Origin: Spodoptera frugiperda
Taxonomy: Eukaryota > Arthropoda > Insecta > Lepidoptera > Noctuidae
Assembly (NCBI RefSeq): GCF_023101765.2
Contig: NC_064239.1
Span: 12,482,315-12,546,314 of the forward strand
Direction: 5' to 3'
Length of the DNA: 64,000 bases
Part shown: positions 19,852 to 30,274 of the stretch, one piece after another
How positions within the stretch are numbered: position 1 is the first letter of the stretch
Layout of the letters: each line of letters starts with the position of its first letter
Made by a program: the position numbers and the translations under genes
Notes under the pieces: generated by a model
The model's database searches: none
What the model was told of the DNA's origin: nothing
Seen by the model: only the letters and a program-made list of their open reading frames with translations

Positions 19852-21948
19852 CTACGGCGGCGGTAGTAGTGGCGACCGCGGCGGCGGCGGCGGCGGCGGC
19901 GGAAGCGACGGGGGCGGCGGAGGGCCTACCCTTGCCCCTTGGTTTGGTTGGGGGGAGCAGGCCTTGCTCCCGACCCGGTGATTGGCCGGCTTACCGGCCG
20001 CTGCACATGCGTCGCAGTGCAGCGGGGCGGTGCATGAGCCAGCTCTGTGACCGGGCTGACCGCATCGGAAGCAGCGGTCGCTGCGGTCAACCTCTGAGGT
20101 GCATTTGGCGCTTACGTGATCGCCCACGTGGCAGCGGTAGCACCTCAGAGGCCGGATTTCGAGCAGCCTGACCTGCGCCGAAACCCAACCTACCAGGAGC
20201 CTTTTACCCTCCTTTATCTTTTTGGCCGCTGTGACGGGGCAGCTCACTACGACTGTGCGCAACCCCGAATTGTCCGGACGGATGGTGCCTGCCTTGACCT
20301 GTTCAGCAGGGCACCCTCCTGTCCTGGCGACAGCGGCCACCACCTCTTGTTCCGTTACGGAGTCATCCAGGCCCATTATTCGCAGATCCAAGCATTTTGT
20401 GGGCCTGGACACGCGAACCTCGTCCGCACCAAGACACGCCCGGAGCCTTTCAGCTAGGGCGTCTGCGGACGGACCACTAGTCGCGCCGGGGACCTCCAGT
20501 AGACGGGCTCCAGTCGCAGTTGCCTTGATTGCAAACCCGTCAGGTGCCCCGAACTCCGCAGGAGTCACCGCCCCCTTTAATTTGGCGAGGACGTCGCCAT
20601 ATGTCACGCCCCTTTGGACAGCATCGGGCTGTAGTGTTAGAACTACAGCCGCGGTCTTAGGGGCGCGAAGCAAGGCCGCAGCGCGCTTCTCTTTGCGCTG
20701 CTGCTGGCGCCGCTGCCGCTGCGCTTTTTTACGGCGCTTCCTGCCTTCTTTGGCAACCCTCCTCGCCTCGCCGACTACTTGCCACTCGCCACCACCGAGA
20801 TCTCTTGCCGGCTGGGTAGGCATAACTGTGGCCGGGCTAACGGCCTGCTGAGCCGTTACTCCCCCTTTTCTTTTATTTCTGCGCCCTGTTGGCGCATTCG
20901 GTGGAGGCTCCACCTGCACTGGTGGAGGCACCGGGGCCCTCGCAGGAGGAGCCGCTCTTGCCCTCGCCGTCGGTTGAGTGCCGCGGCCAGTCTCACCAGA
21001 AGGCTTGGCCGCAACAGCCGCATATGAGCGCGAGGCCGTCTGACTCGCTGCTAGAGGTGGACGGAGGACCTTACTTTCCAGCACGTCAAAACGCTGCCGG
21101 AAAGCAGCCATCTCCCGCCGCATCAGTCCGAGTGTGTCAGACTCCGGCATGGGCTGGGGTCGGCTTCCACGTGAAGCGGCTAGCTCAGCTTTGGTAGCCT
21201 GAAGCTCGGCCTCCAGAGCCGCATTAGAGGCCGACAACCGCGCCAGTTCTCGCCGCATTATGACCAGCTCGCTGTGCACTTTTTCGGCTGAGGGCAGCCC
21301 ACACCGTTTAAAGACGGCTGACATTATGGTGGTCTCCGCCGACTTCATTTGCTCATTTCTGGCAGGCTGGGATTTCTTACCAGCCAGCCTGCGGAGCTCC
21401 TCCTTGATGGTTTGGCGGAGACCAACGGAATCGTGCTCAGCCTCTAAGCCATCGGCAGCAGTCACGTCCATTATGGAGGAATCTGACTGTCGTCCGACTG
21501 GCTCGGTGCGGGCAGTGGCTGCCGACCTCTTGCAGCCCTTGCCCTTGCCCTTGCCCCTCGCGGCCGTGGATATTTTTGGGGCTGGGGCCTCCTGCGTGTT
21601 GAAGGACAACGCCAGTCCCTCCTGGTCCTCCTCTAGTCTGGGACGCTTAAATGACGCTCGCGTTAGGCGCTTTGACCTAATGCTCGCGTCGGATACGGGT
21701 GGGGCGTCAGACTCCGAGTCCGACGTCCTCCGACTTGGCGCTCGTATGGGGGATTCCCCACGGGCACCAGAGCCACTAGGGCTCTCAAAAACGATTACTG
21801 CAGGCGAGCTGAGCTCACCTGCCCTCTCCTCATCTAGTGGTGTTGTTTTTTTATTTGTCTCCATAAAGTTCCCACGAGTATGGGGGAAATATCCAGTCCA
21901 CCCAGGCAGTGCCCCCTGTACCTGGGTAAGTGTATGTTTGTTTCCCAA
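19852..21948 (-). CDS. LINE ORF1 (gag-like RNA-binding protein)
   Basis: 698 residues if started at 21948; the Met at residue 29 (21864, METNKK) is an equally good start. The N-terminal half is Ser/Pro-rich and charged. A coiled-coil-like stretch lies at about 205-290 (ELVIMRRELARLSASNAALEAELQATKAELAAS). Three zinc knuckles follow near 585-650: CYRCHVGDHVSAKC, CFRCGQPGHRAGSC and a longer variant CDAC..H..C. The C-terminus is a polyproline run encoded by a GGC/GCC microsatellite (19860-19925). The protein should coat LINE RNA and form the ribonucleoprotein. The frame is fully open, unlike ORF2. Confidence 0.9.
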   Translation of the reverse strand: MGNKHTLTQVQGALPGWTGYFPHTRGNFMETNKKTTPLDEERAGELSSPAVIVFESPSGSGARGESPIRAPSRRTSDSESDAPPVSDASIRSKRLTRASFKRPRLEEDQEGLALSFNTQEAPAPKISTAARGKGKGKGCKRSAATARTEPVGRQSDSSIMDVTAADGLEAEHDSVGLRQTIKEELRRLAGKKSQPARNEQMKSAETTIMSAVFKRCGLPSAEKVHSELVIMRRELARLSASNAALEAELQATKAELAASRGSRPQPMPESDTLGLMRREMAAFRQRFDVLESKVLRPPLAASQTASRSYAAVAAKPSGETGRGTQPTARARAAPPARAPVPPPVQVEPPPNAPTGRRNKRKGGVTAQQAVSPATVMPTQPARDLGGGEWQVVGEARRVAKEGRKRRKKAQRQRRQQQRKEKRAAALLRAPKTAAVVLTLQPDAVQRGVTYGDVLAKLKGAVTPAEFGAPDGFAIKATATGARLLEVPGATSGPSADALAERLRACLGADEVRVSRPTKCLDLRIMGLDDSVTEQEVVAAVARTGGCPAEQVKAGTIRPDNSGLRTVVVSCPVTAAKKIKEGKRLLVGWVSAQVRLLEIRPLRCYRCHVGDHVSAKCTSEVDRSDRCFRCGQPGHRAGSCTAPLHCDACAAAGKPANHRVGSKACSPQPNQGARVGPPPPPSLPPPPPPPPRSPLLPPP

Positions 21949-22470
21949 CTAGGGGGTCCACCGGTCCCCTAGCTGGGGGTGCGCTCGCGACTGACACTAC
22001 TCCTCAGCCACGCATACCCTCGCCACGCACCAGAACTTGGTATTGGAGGAATTTTTTTATAGAGGTTATCTTCCTCGCGGTCCGGGCGATCAAGCCAAGA
22101 CCCTCGTCCCGTTCAGAGTCATAAAACATGACCATGACCTCTTCCCGGATTACGATATCAACGGTTGCAGTCAGGAACAACTTGTGCCCCGATGCTGCTC
22201 GTTGGCAGGGTGAGTGCACAACGAGCACCGTCCTTGCCTCTCCCCCACGCTCTCTGCTAAGTCAGAGAGACGGGCGGAAAGACGCTCCTTCGGAGGCGCA
22301 GGCCATGTGTTAGCACAAAGCCTGCCGCCTTCAGAACCCATCTCAGGTTCTTCCGCCCCGTCCAGAAATTCGCTACAGGCAATAGCCACTCCAACCCTAT
22401 CACCCTCGTTAGGGGGACTATTGCCTGTACCCAGGGTGCACCACGGGGAGGTCTTCTGGCACCGCACCCC
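21949..22470 (-). other. 5' UTR of the R1-clade LINE
   Basis: GC-rich leader from the 5' end at 22470 to the first ORF1 ATG. It should hold the internal promoter of the element; no specific motif was recognised. Confidence 0.6.
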
Positions 22471-22485
22471 AAACCGAAAATGCTT
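22471..22485. repeat. Right target-site duplication of the R1-clade LINE
   Basis: aaaccgaaaatgctt, identical to 16289-16303. Confidence 0.92.
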
Positions 22486-22568
22486 AGGAATACTTTGCCC
22501 GACCCGAGAATCGAACTCGAGACCCCTTGCCCAGCAGTCGCACATGCGACCACTCGACTAATGAGCCA

Positions 22569-23239
22569 ACCAACAACACTATAAAGAGTAGTACTAAAAC
22601 TAATAATGTTTACTACAAATATTTTACAGAATCGTAACTATACCTGTGAATTTTAGGACTACCAATATACCATAAATAAACTTCCAATTGAAAATTACAA
22701 AAACAAAACTCTATGTCTTATCACAAACAGTTGAAATTTCAATGAACGCACATTGAAACACACTGATTGGATTTGATAATGAACGGATTGAATGACAAAG
22801 GAATGATTGACAAAATTAATTAATCCTTCAATCGTTCAATCGTTATTCCATTCAGATCCAGTATTGTGTGACTTGTACCAACAATCAGTATTGTTAAAAA
22901 TATCATAACAAGGATTCATTGATGAAAAGTACAAAAATAACTTTTCAATTCAAACATTCCTTTGTTAACCTTTTAGGTAATTAATCGAGTCTTTCAATCA
23001 CTGTAAACAACTTATTGTAATAACTACAAACTAAATGAGACAAAGCCAAGTTTGTTACCCACAATAGGGATGATGATGGGGTATGAAAATCATAAAAAAA
23101 TAAATCTAATTAGTCCGTCAGTAAGGTAATGAAAAAATATGTTTTTGTCATAGAGGACAGCATACTTAGATAAAACGAATCAAAGTTTAAAAGTGGGAGC
23201 AAATACGTCATTTCTACGAAAACTTACCAACTTATTTTA
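22569..23239. other. Intergenic AT-rich stretch
   Basis: No gene. A short imperfect inverted segment around 22780-22850 (aatgattga/tcaatcgttcaatcgtt) and a block at 23090-23220 (taaatctaattagtccg...aaaagtgggagc...acgtcatttctacg) that resembles 11220-11390 in reverse suggest an old shared repeat. Confidence 0.35.
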
Positions 23240-23436
23240 AATGTGTCTTATGGACGCGTGCTGCAGATGTGTGCTATGGATGGCTTCTACTATCGGTACA
23301 TTGCATCCTCGAGCTGCGCATCTTACTCGCACAGCTGCATAGCTAAGTATCAGTGGAAACGGTCACATAGTTTCAAAGCTTAGTTATTCCATCTTCATGG
23401 CATAGCTACACAGCACATATCTGGCAGAAAAGCACC
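23240..23436 (-). mobile_element. TA-type MITE, partial copy
   Basis: Shares cagtggaaacggtcacatag, agctattacatcttcg-like and ...agaaaagcaccc with the copies at 38679-38943, 43812-43945, 56138-56454 and 60108-60618. Only one terminal repeat is present. Confidence 0.6.
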
Positions 23437-24083
23437 CAGGAATTGAAAAGGTCCTTCAAAAAGAAAGAAAAGAAGCTTAAATTTATAATACACTTCGAAA
23501 TACAAAACAGAAATGAAACCCAAAAAAAAATGAAAGGTCAAATCATCTTACAATATTGTTATTTTTACATCAACGGAATCTTAAAAATCAGACAAGCATT
23601 CACTTCGGCCAAAAGCTTAAATCAAGCAGACGACAGTCTTAACATTGAATGGAAATTTCTATTCGGACGTTATTAATCAAAGTTGAACCTTACAATCTCC
23701 AACAAAAGGTATAATATTCAATACGGTTGACGATCCGAAAGCCTTGCAAATGATTGTTACTTTTGTCAGCTAACTTTAAGAACACGGCTAATTGTAATAG
23801 AGTCGACAATTGACTGAACATTATTCAAAGATAGGGGATGGGTTTTAAAAAGAAAAATGGCAGAATTGTGAAGGATGAGATGATATAGAATTTTTAAAGA
23901 AAGAGTCTTGAATGATTCTATAATTTCTATAGGCTTTCTTACTATACAAATATAATGTAGGAGGACTAGAATTATTATATGAAAAATGATACTTTGTAAT
24001 CGAAATCGTATCTTGTCTATGACAATAGACTTTTGCATTGCCGAGTCACATGACAATCAATTACCTCTAAGTTTGCTGACAAT
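23437..24083. other. Intergenic stretch
   Basis: No convincing gene. The 77-codon ORF at 23443-23676 and the 96-codon ORF at 23766-24056 (minus) are low-complexity and have no recognisable motif. Confidence 0.35.
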
Positions 24084-24216
24084 GACCTCGGAGTTTGTTT
24101 CGGCATTTCTTCTCAGAATAGTCCGTTAGAAAATATAGTTCTCATATATTTTTATTTAACATATTTTTTACTTGGAAAGTGCTCTTATATACAAAATAAA
24201 TTCATTTCATTAAAAT
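24084..24216 (+). repeat. LINE-like 3' tail repeat
   Basis: Begins cggagtttgtttcggcattt and ends atacaaaataaattcattt. It shares its opening with 38285-38425 and its tail type with 60352-60450. Confidence 0.5.
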
Positions 24217-24229
24217 GTCAGGATTATAC

Positions 24230-24388
24230 GCAATTTTGTCTAGCTAATTTTTTTTTCTTGAAAACGTTGTCTCACCGTTTGATTTTCTCCTGTGTCGTGG
24301 GTGCGTTCACATACATACTATACTGAACCTGATCAACAATTTATGCGTGCGGGAATCGAACCCGCGACGAGCCCGTATTCAGATCCGC
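24230..24388 (-). repeat. tRNA-like SINE, second family
   Basis: The tRNA-like head lies on the minus strand (gcgggaatcgaacccgcgac is the complement of a B box) with a gtgcgttcacata body. Relatives are at 31165-31450 and 43290-43405. Confidence 0.55.
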
Positions 24389-24510
24389 AACGCCGGTAAC
24401 ACACTTGAAAAACCATTGGTGTTTCGGGTGTCCATGGGCGGCAGTGATTGCTTACCATCAGGTGATCCGTGGTGGTCGTTTGTCTTAGGCTTATATCATA
24501 AAAAAAAATC
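24389..24510 (+). repeat. Fragment of the 'tccatgggcggcg' repeat family
   Basis: Holds gccggtaacacacttg, gtttcgggtgtccatgggcg and ttaccatcaggtgatccg, then ttatatcat-A(9), a retroposed 3' end. Confidence 0.65.
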
Positions 24511-25624
24511 TTTTCTAAATAACTATTTCAATACAATACAAGCTATGAACGAAAAACTGGTCATTAATATCCTTGAAATATTTTCTGAAACTTTCGCTCA
24601 AGTATTTCTCTTCAATCGGTTGAAAACTGAAAACTTTCAGACGATGAAACTGTTCGAAACATTCACTATTTAAATAAGAAGTATCATCAATCTACTTAAT
24701 TTAGTTTTTTTAACTTAAATTACGTTACGAAAATTGAAAACAACCGCTGAAAGTATGAAAGTTTGGAAACTACATTTTTCCAAGACACGCTACAAAAAAT
24801 AGTCAAAGAATATTTGTCTATCAGCCTACCAATTTTGTTAGTCTGTAAAGGTTTTTTAAACGGTTTTATTTAGACCTGTTTGTTTGTTTGGGTAAAGTTT
24901 AGTAGGGAGTTGTTGTCCGATCGATCTGATATTTGGTACACATTCTTAATCTTGATGACCATACAATAAGTCCAATGAAACTGTTTCACTTAAATAATAT
25001 TTTTATATATTAATTGTTTTACTTTCGTATGGCAGATTACCTACATAAATAGGTATTATTATCAACAAGAGACGTTATCGATCCTCATCATAATCGATAT
25101 CTTGTATGTCCACTGCTGAACTTAGGCTTCCTTTAATTAAAACAGAGGGGGTGGTTAGAAGTGTCTTGCATTTAGCTGCTCGATGTAGGCATTGCCAAGT
25201 ATAGAATAATTAACTTAAAATTTTTAATTATTTATATTTTAAGTAATCTATAGAATAATCATCATCTTTTTATCCTCATTTTATCACTAATATTTTTACG
25301 TCACTTATCACTCTGTTATAAAATTATCACGAAACAGCGAATTGAGCTCAATATGTAAAAATCTCGATTTAAAGTTCATAAGTTTGAATATAAGTTTGAA
25401 CAGAAACGTGGGCGAAGCCACAGGACATATTCAGTGCAGAATATTCCACAAACTTTCAAAAGACTTTTAATAGAATTAGAGACGGTTAAATGAAATTACT
25501 TTTTACGTCATTTGTCGTTATAGTACTTCGGTTTACTTTGATGGCTTGAGTTCAACTAGAACGTTTTAAATGTGTAGAGATTTTTTGTGAATGGATATTA
25601 TTATATTCTGCCTTTTTCAGTTTC
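24511..25624. other. Intergenic stretch with old repeat relics
   Basis: Bases 24860-24985 hold a gatatttggtacacattc/aatcttgatgacc block that recurs near 31880-31915. Bases 25100-25195 are a relic of the RTE LINE (tgtatgtccactgctgaac). Bases 25395-25430 hold an RTE-tail fragment. No gene. Confidence 0.4.
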
Positions 25625-25935
25625 TAATGTTTTATTTTATGATATAAGCCTGTAAATGAGCAGACGTATCACCTGATAGTAAGCTATTGCCGCTACCCAT
25701 GGACACCCGAAACACCAGAAACGTTACAAGTGCGTTGCCGGCCTTTTGGGGGTTAGGAATATAAGGGTTGTTGTGGAATCGGGGATTGGAAAGATTGGGA
25801 AGGGGGGTAATTGGGCCGCTGGTAGCCCCACTTACACAACGCAAGCGTTGCTTCACGGTTTTCTGTGAGGCCGTGATTTCACTCCGATCTAGCCAGCCCA
25901 TTCGTGCCGAAACATGGCTTTCTCACACTTAATGT
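25625..25935 (-). repeat. 'tccatgggcggcg' family, nearly complete copy
   Basis: Minus-strand copy with all three blocks: aacgcacttgtaacg, gggtgtccatgggtagcgg and gtgaagcaacgcttgcg. The T run at 25628-25637 is probably its poly(A). Confidence 0.7.
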
Positions 25936-26167
25936 GTTAGTTTAGGCTTTTATGTTGGCGTATGAAGTTTACCAGCAATAGGCATGACGATTTGAAACTT
26001 GAAACTGAATATATTGACGTAATCCTTGACGTCAATAGCAGACTATATATCAGATTGCCCATATATACTTATTGTTTGCCCGTATTTAGCGCTACGATAA
26101 TTTTATTGCAATTCTAAGCTACATGAAACATATTTCAGTGACAATTTATAATTAATTTCTTCCACAG
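25936..26167. other. Intron end upstream of the secreted-protein exon
   Basis: AT-rich sequence finishing in a pyrimidine-rich acceptor (tttcttccacAG at 26166-26167). Confidence 0.55.
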
Positions 26168-26891
26168 GATAGTCGGCGATAGCGCCGGCCTGGCATGACG
26201 CGTCAACTACGTCCCGCCTCGCCCCTACACCTCTACTCACCCCTCTGTGATCCAACCTTGAACATACTCACAACTGTCCTCTCCCTCTCCTTACTACTAC
26301 CGATAGTCAACACACAAATGGTTCTCACTAACACAAACAAGAACAAAAACTATTCAAACGAAATTAATATTGATAACAATTTTACAAAATTAGAAGAATA
26401 TACAATTACGACAAACAAAAACGATGAAAGCGAGCTTATTAACACAGTAAGTAGTAAAAACTACCAAACACTTATAGACAGGTTTAGGAGAAAAGATAAG
26501 AATGTGACAGAAAACACTGATATTATAGCTAATAACTTGAGAAACAATGAAGAAAAATACCAAACTGATCTCGAATTAGATGATGAGAATGATAAAGGTG
26601 GGTTAGATAATAATTCAATGGAGAAACTTCGTGTAGACGATGCAACAAGAACGAAGATATTCAACGATTTCTCTAAAACAGTGAAGATTTATAGGAATCT
26701 GTCTAAAATTGACGTTGTTGGAGAAACTAATGAGACACGAGATAGTGTTGAGATGAAAGCGAAGGTGGATCGCAAAGATATTAGGAGGACCACAAATGAA
26801 TCATTAGGATTCCCCACACGGACACCCACATCCTCTCATGTTCCTTCAATTACCGATGTTCAACAAACGCTGCGGCCCAACTTCCTCGAGG
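26168..26891 (+). CDS. First coding exon of a secreted or membrane glycoprotein (coding from 26195)
   Basis: The exon is bounded by a consensus acceptor (ttccacAG|g) and donor (cgagg|GTAAGT). An in-frame TAG at 26180-26182 precedes the ATG at 26195, so this is the initiator; the 27 nt before it are 5' UTR, with more UTR presumably in an upstream exon. The 697 coding bases leave phase 1. Residues 1-40 form a signal peptide: a short N-region, the hydrophobic run ILTTVLSLSLLLPIV and a likely cut after VNTQ. The rest is a very hydrophilic, Asn/Lys/Asp-rich, low-complexity segment with N-glycosylation sequons (NFT, NVT, NLS, NET, NES). No domain is visible. If unspliced it would end at TAA 26905, but the donor makes this unlikely. 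Family not recognised; it could be the disordered ectodomain start of a receptor, adhesion or matrix protein. Confidence 0.72.
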
Positions 26892-26897
26892 GTAAGT
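26892..26897 (+). other. Splice donor GTAAGT
   Basis: A perfect donor at the end of the exon. The downstream intron acceptor was not found in this window. Confidence 0.7.
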
Positions 26898-27984
26898 CAA
26901 TTTAAACCTTACAGCCACTAGTTTAAGATTTAATTTTAGATCTTCTTGAATAATTTAAGGTTTCATGATGGATTTGTGAACAATATTGCTTTGGAATCAA
27001 GGGTCACGAAGGAACATGGTTTTTGAAATTAATTGTCCTTGAGCTTCAAATGGCTTCGATGGATGTTTAGGTCTATTAATAACTTTAATGTTTGCCTAAG
27101 ATATTGACACTGACAAAATAGACTACTCAAGTTACTTTACTTTATTAAATAGTCATCATAAGTGTTCCATACTTTACCAGATTTCTAAATTAAACTAAGT
27201 TGTAATAGTGAGTAATAAAATTATATTTACTTTACTCGCCTCAGCCAGCGGCTTCCCCCACGTTCCCGTGGGATAAAAAGTATCATATCACCCAAGTCTG
27301 CTCATTCCTTGTTTGTATATATACCTTCATGAAAATCCGTTCACTAGTTTCAGCGTCATTGACGGACAAACATCCGAACAAACAAACTTTCACATTTGTA
27401 ATACCAGTGTGATACTGAAAAAATAATCATAAGATACGCAAGTCAACTCATGTGAAAATTTCATAACACTGAAATGGCACTTCTACACACACACACACAC
27501 ACTCGTACAATTTGAAAGCAGAAACAAAAAGGCTTTTACATCATACATGCAAATAAAAAAGGGAACAAAATATTACATATGCATACCTTTTATCTAAAAA
27601 AATCGGTATTTCACAACATATTATAGGCTAAACGTCAGTCCGTTGGTTTGTTACGGAATTTCGGTATCAAAATATATCGGTTGGAATTTGTTTTTTTTTT
27701 TTGTTCATTGTAAGTTGAAATTTGACGTTTATATTGTGTGTTCGATTGAGAGATATGATTGAGTTATTGTTTTTTTTTCTGTTTTTTGTATTTAAACATG
27801 CCTGTGGAGGTGAACTGACTCGTTGGTCCATTGGTCTCAAGCACGACTGTTGAGTAAGGCATTTTTTAATTATTGGTTTGAATTAAACTAAATAATAGTC
27901 TAGAAAATTGCATAATGTATGCTCATGCTAATTTCTGCACTGAAATAGCTCACATAACTGCTGAAAAGAAAGTGTTACATTGAA
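26898..27984. other. Probable intron: RTE-type tail, (CA)n, poly-T tracts
   Basis: Bases 27235-27420 are an RTE-type tail (agcggcttcccccacgttcc, aaaatccgttcactagtttc, gacggacaaacatccgaac). Bases 27486-27506 are a (CA)n microsatellite. Poly-T tracts lie at 27689-27702 and 27770-27778. Bases 27815-27860 resemble a tRNA-SINE head. No exon is seen. Confidence 0.5.
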
Positions 27985-28036
27985 AATGAGCACCTCTGCT
28001 TACCCCTTCAGGAGCTAAGAAGCACGATGTTATGCT
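27985..28036 (+). repeat. SINE 3'-end fragment
   Basis: gagcacctctgcttacccct followed by tcaggagctaagaagcacg, the 3' end of the tRNA-SINE family. Confidence 0.55.
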
Positions 28037-28547
28037 ATGACCAAACTCGATGATAATCGCTTGGCATGAAAGTCAAAACTCAGCAGAAAATCTCAATAAA
28101 TTACTTTCCTATACATACTCACTCACATACACATCACACACATATGTGGATACATGCCAACCGGGTATGTCGACGAAAGCTGCCCTCACCGAAACTTGGT
28201 TACCTGTAATTTCCCTGACAACCGTGTGCTTTCATCAGCACTCCAGCCTCGTTATAATTAAGGGTCGAGCATTCGATTCCTGAGCAGCAAACATCACTGA
28301 TGTCCTAAAATACATGACCCAGATTTTTGAGCTGAACTTTCACTTTTTGAAGGGAGTCCATTTTAACTGAGTTTCAGTAAAGAACTACTGAAACTTATGC
28401 AAATATCAGTTCCTCGAGATCTGAAGATTCAATTTCATCGAAGTTTATAATTGTCTCTTACCGTTCAATCTACGTATCTCTGTTATAGTATTCACTGAAT
28501 TAGCTCAATATGGAATTGAGCCATATATGTATGTGTATACATACATA
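28037..28547. other. Non-coding stretch
   Basis: No gene or clear repeat; short ORFs without features. Confidence 0.35.
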
Positions 28548-28632
28548 CTTACATACATAAATAACCTCACACTTGTCTCCCATGGGAGTAGGCAGAGACT
28601 ATGGAACGTCACTTGCTACGATTCTTACACAA
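28548..28632 (-). repeat. Third SINE-like family ('cacctgtctcccatggg')
   Basis: acttgtctcccatgggagta, ggcagagactatgga and ttgctacgattcttacac. The related copy is at 54395-54497. Preceded by a tacatacata repeat. Confidence 0.55.
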
Positions 28633-29196
28633 CGACAACGTCAATTAATCCCTTAAATTAAAATCTGCAGTTTATAATTCATTATTATTTTATATCTAAC
28701 TTCATAACATGCTTCCACTGAACGCAGAATTATTGAACATATTGAAGGAAAATAAAATAAATAAAAATGGCAGGTGCCACCAAAAAACTCGTTTTCCTAT
28801 AATATTTTATTAACAAACCACATGGAAGGGACAGTCCAAAGCATAATATTATTTCTTTGATAATAGCAAAATTGCATAATTTATAACATAATATGCACAG
28901 ATGCCTTCAGATCAACTTACCACAAACTGTCTAACTCTTTAAGGGATTTTTGACCATATCACAAAACTGATAAGATAGAAAATCAATTGACAAAATAGGG
29001 GTAGGTTGATGTGCCCTCATTTCGAGTAAGGTATCTTCCCTGTTGTATCGTAAAATCTGATGACGGGCTGAGAGTATTGGTTTTTATACGAATGAAGGTA
29101 TGAGATAGGTATCAGTATTGCATAATTGACACATGTACGGTGGTCGATATGATTATGACTGTTCGAATAGACGTGTTAGGTGCGAACATCAAACCA
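28633..29196. other. Non-coding stretch
   Basis: AT-rich sequence; no gene or clear repeat. Confidence 0.35.
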
Positions 29197-29304
29197 GGGG
29201 CCTTAGTCTGCTTATGGAGCTATACAACCTACATAGCTCCGTCCCTCTTGCACTGCTCAGTGATCAACCATTCTGACACAATTGTAATAGCAGACTAAGG
29301 CCCC
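29197..29304. mobile_element. 108-bp MITE with perfect 16-bp terminal inverted repeats
   Basis: ggggccttagtctgct at 29197-29212 is the exact reverse complement of agcagactaaggcccc at 29289-29304. No clear target duplication and no coding capacity. Confidence 0.7.
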
Positions 29305-29342
29305 AGGCCACTACGCAATATCATCACGCTAAAATAGCCGAT

Positions 29343-29518
29343 TTTTTTCTTTTTTTTGGAGGTGGTAAGGCATCTAATGACTTCTCCCGACTTGGGCAAG
29401 GCGAGAAGGGCTCTAGCACAAAAAGCAGCAGTAGAAACGGTCTGGTTTTTAGTCAGTAAGAGTCTGACAATCCCTCTCGCTTCATCCAAGCTGGTATAGG
29501 TAATTGGATGATTTTCCA
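29343..29518. repeat. Head-to-head pair of R1-clade LINE 3' tails
   Basis: 29343-29402 matches the tail in minus orientation (ttggaggtgg...tctaatgacttctcccgactt...). 29418-29516 matches it in plus orientation (gcagcagtagaaacgg, tttttagtcagtaagagtct, ggatgattttcc). Together they make an imperfect palindrome. Confidence 0.7.
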
Positions 29519-30274
29519 ACCATCATAACTTGAGAACAGGGAAGAAACTAACAGTCAAAATAAAAAAATAACAAAAAGGAAAAACCAGAGAAAACTGAGC
29601 CCCACTAACTAATAGCAGAGTTTAACTCCAACACATATAGAATAATGACTAAAAACATTACAAAACACATTGCCACGTAAGTTGAGGAGTAGGAGTCATA
29701 CAAGCTTGAAACCTTTATACAAATATTGACGTCATGAAACCAACTCAGTGTTGGCTGCAAATAACGCCTCCGTAGTGTGACTCACACGGAGTATAAACTT
29801 ATAGAGTACTGATAATGTTAAAATTTTAAGCAAGAGGGTAATTTTAAAAAGTGTGTATGTGTCTTTAAAAAATATCGGTAGTCGTGGTTTGTGCTCGATG
29901 TATGAAAATGGAATAACTCATTGGCAGACAGTCATATAAAAAAAGTAGAAAAATAAGTTATACTTACAATTATAACAGTACTACTCTAGCTACAAAAACA
30001 CCACATGATTTATTTTAAAACACATATTTTCACTTCAATTCCCAAATAAGGTGGCACTCCTAACTTTCATACTCCTTGGTAAAAACTTTGGAACAATTTT
30101 AATGAGACAGAAAGTTTCTCGTATTATTTCATTGTTATTGTTTGCTCTCGAGTTTTCACAAAAACATAGAATTTATTTCTGTTTACTACCTCGTTAGTCA
30201 AATGGTTGCAAAAACTGCAGCCAAGCAAAGGGACTGGGCTTGACTTCCAAGTTGTGCAAATCATGGAGAGTGTC
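29519..30274. other. Non-coding stretch
   Basis: No gene. Bases 30190-30225 resemble a decayed SINE head in plus orientation (cctcgttagtcaaatggttgc). Confidence 0.35.

Larger units (their letters stand above)
16304..22470 (-). mobile_element. R1-clade non-LTR retrotransposon, near full length
   Basis: A 6.17-kb element on the minus strand with a poly(A) tail (T run 16302-16328), 3' UTR, ORF2 (endonuclease, RT, C-terminal CCHC), ORF1 with three zinc knuckles, and a ~500-bp 5' UTR starting at 22470. The QANINH endonuclease start, the APE-type endonuclease and two-ORF layout fit the R1 clade. It is GC-rich against the AT-rich host. Unlike R1 of rDNA or TRAS/SART of telomeres it sits in an ordinary SINE. 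It is recent: the target duplication is perfect and a sister copy at 34979-35730 differs by only a few residues. Confidence 0.92.
16108..22568 (-). repeat. tRNA-derived SINE split by a LINE insertion
   Basis: Two halves of one SINE: 16108-16303 (3' end, body with gtattgccatat and tactgagaaattt) and 22471-22568 (tRNA-like head with cgagaatcgaactcgagacc and gcgaccactcgac). They join at the duplicated target aaaccgaaaatgctt. Without the LINE the SINE is about 280 bp, like the intact copy at 40735-41013. Confidence 0.9.

Noticed and set aside
20222..20851. 209-codon plus ORF opposite LINE ORF1
   Set aside because: Antisense shadow; the zinc knuckles read on the minus strand.
21260..21952. 230-codon plus ORF opposite LINE ORF1 start
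   Set aside because: Antisense shadow produced by GC-rich composition.
22171..22561. ORFs of 98-124 codons on both strands in the LINE 5' UTR
   Set aside because: They cross the LINE/SINE boundary at 22470, so they cannot be native genes.
26195..26905. Reading the secreted-protein ORF as a complete 236-residue gene
   Set aside because: A perfect GTAAGT donor lies just before the stop, so splicing is more likely.
27486..27506. CRISPR-like or regulatory repeat
   Set aside because: Plain (CA)n microsatellite; no CRISPR arrays exist in this eukaryotic DNA.
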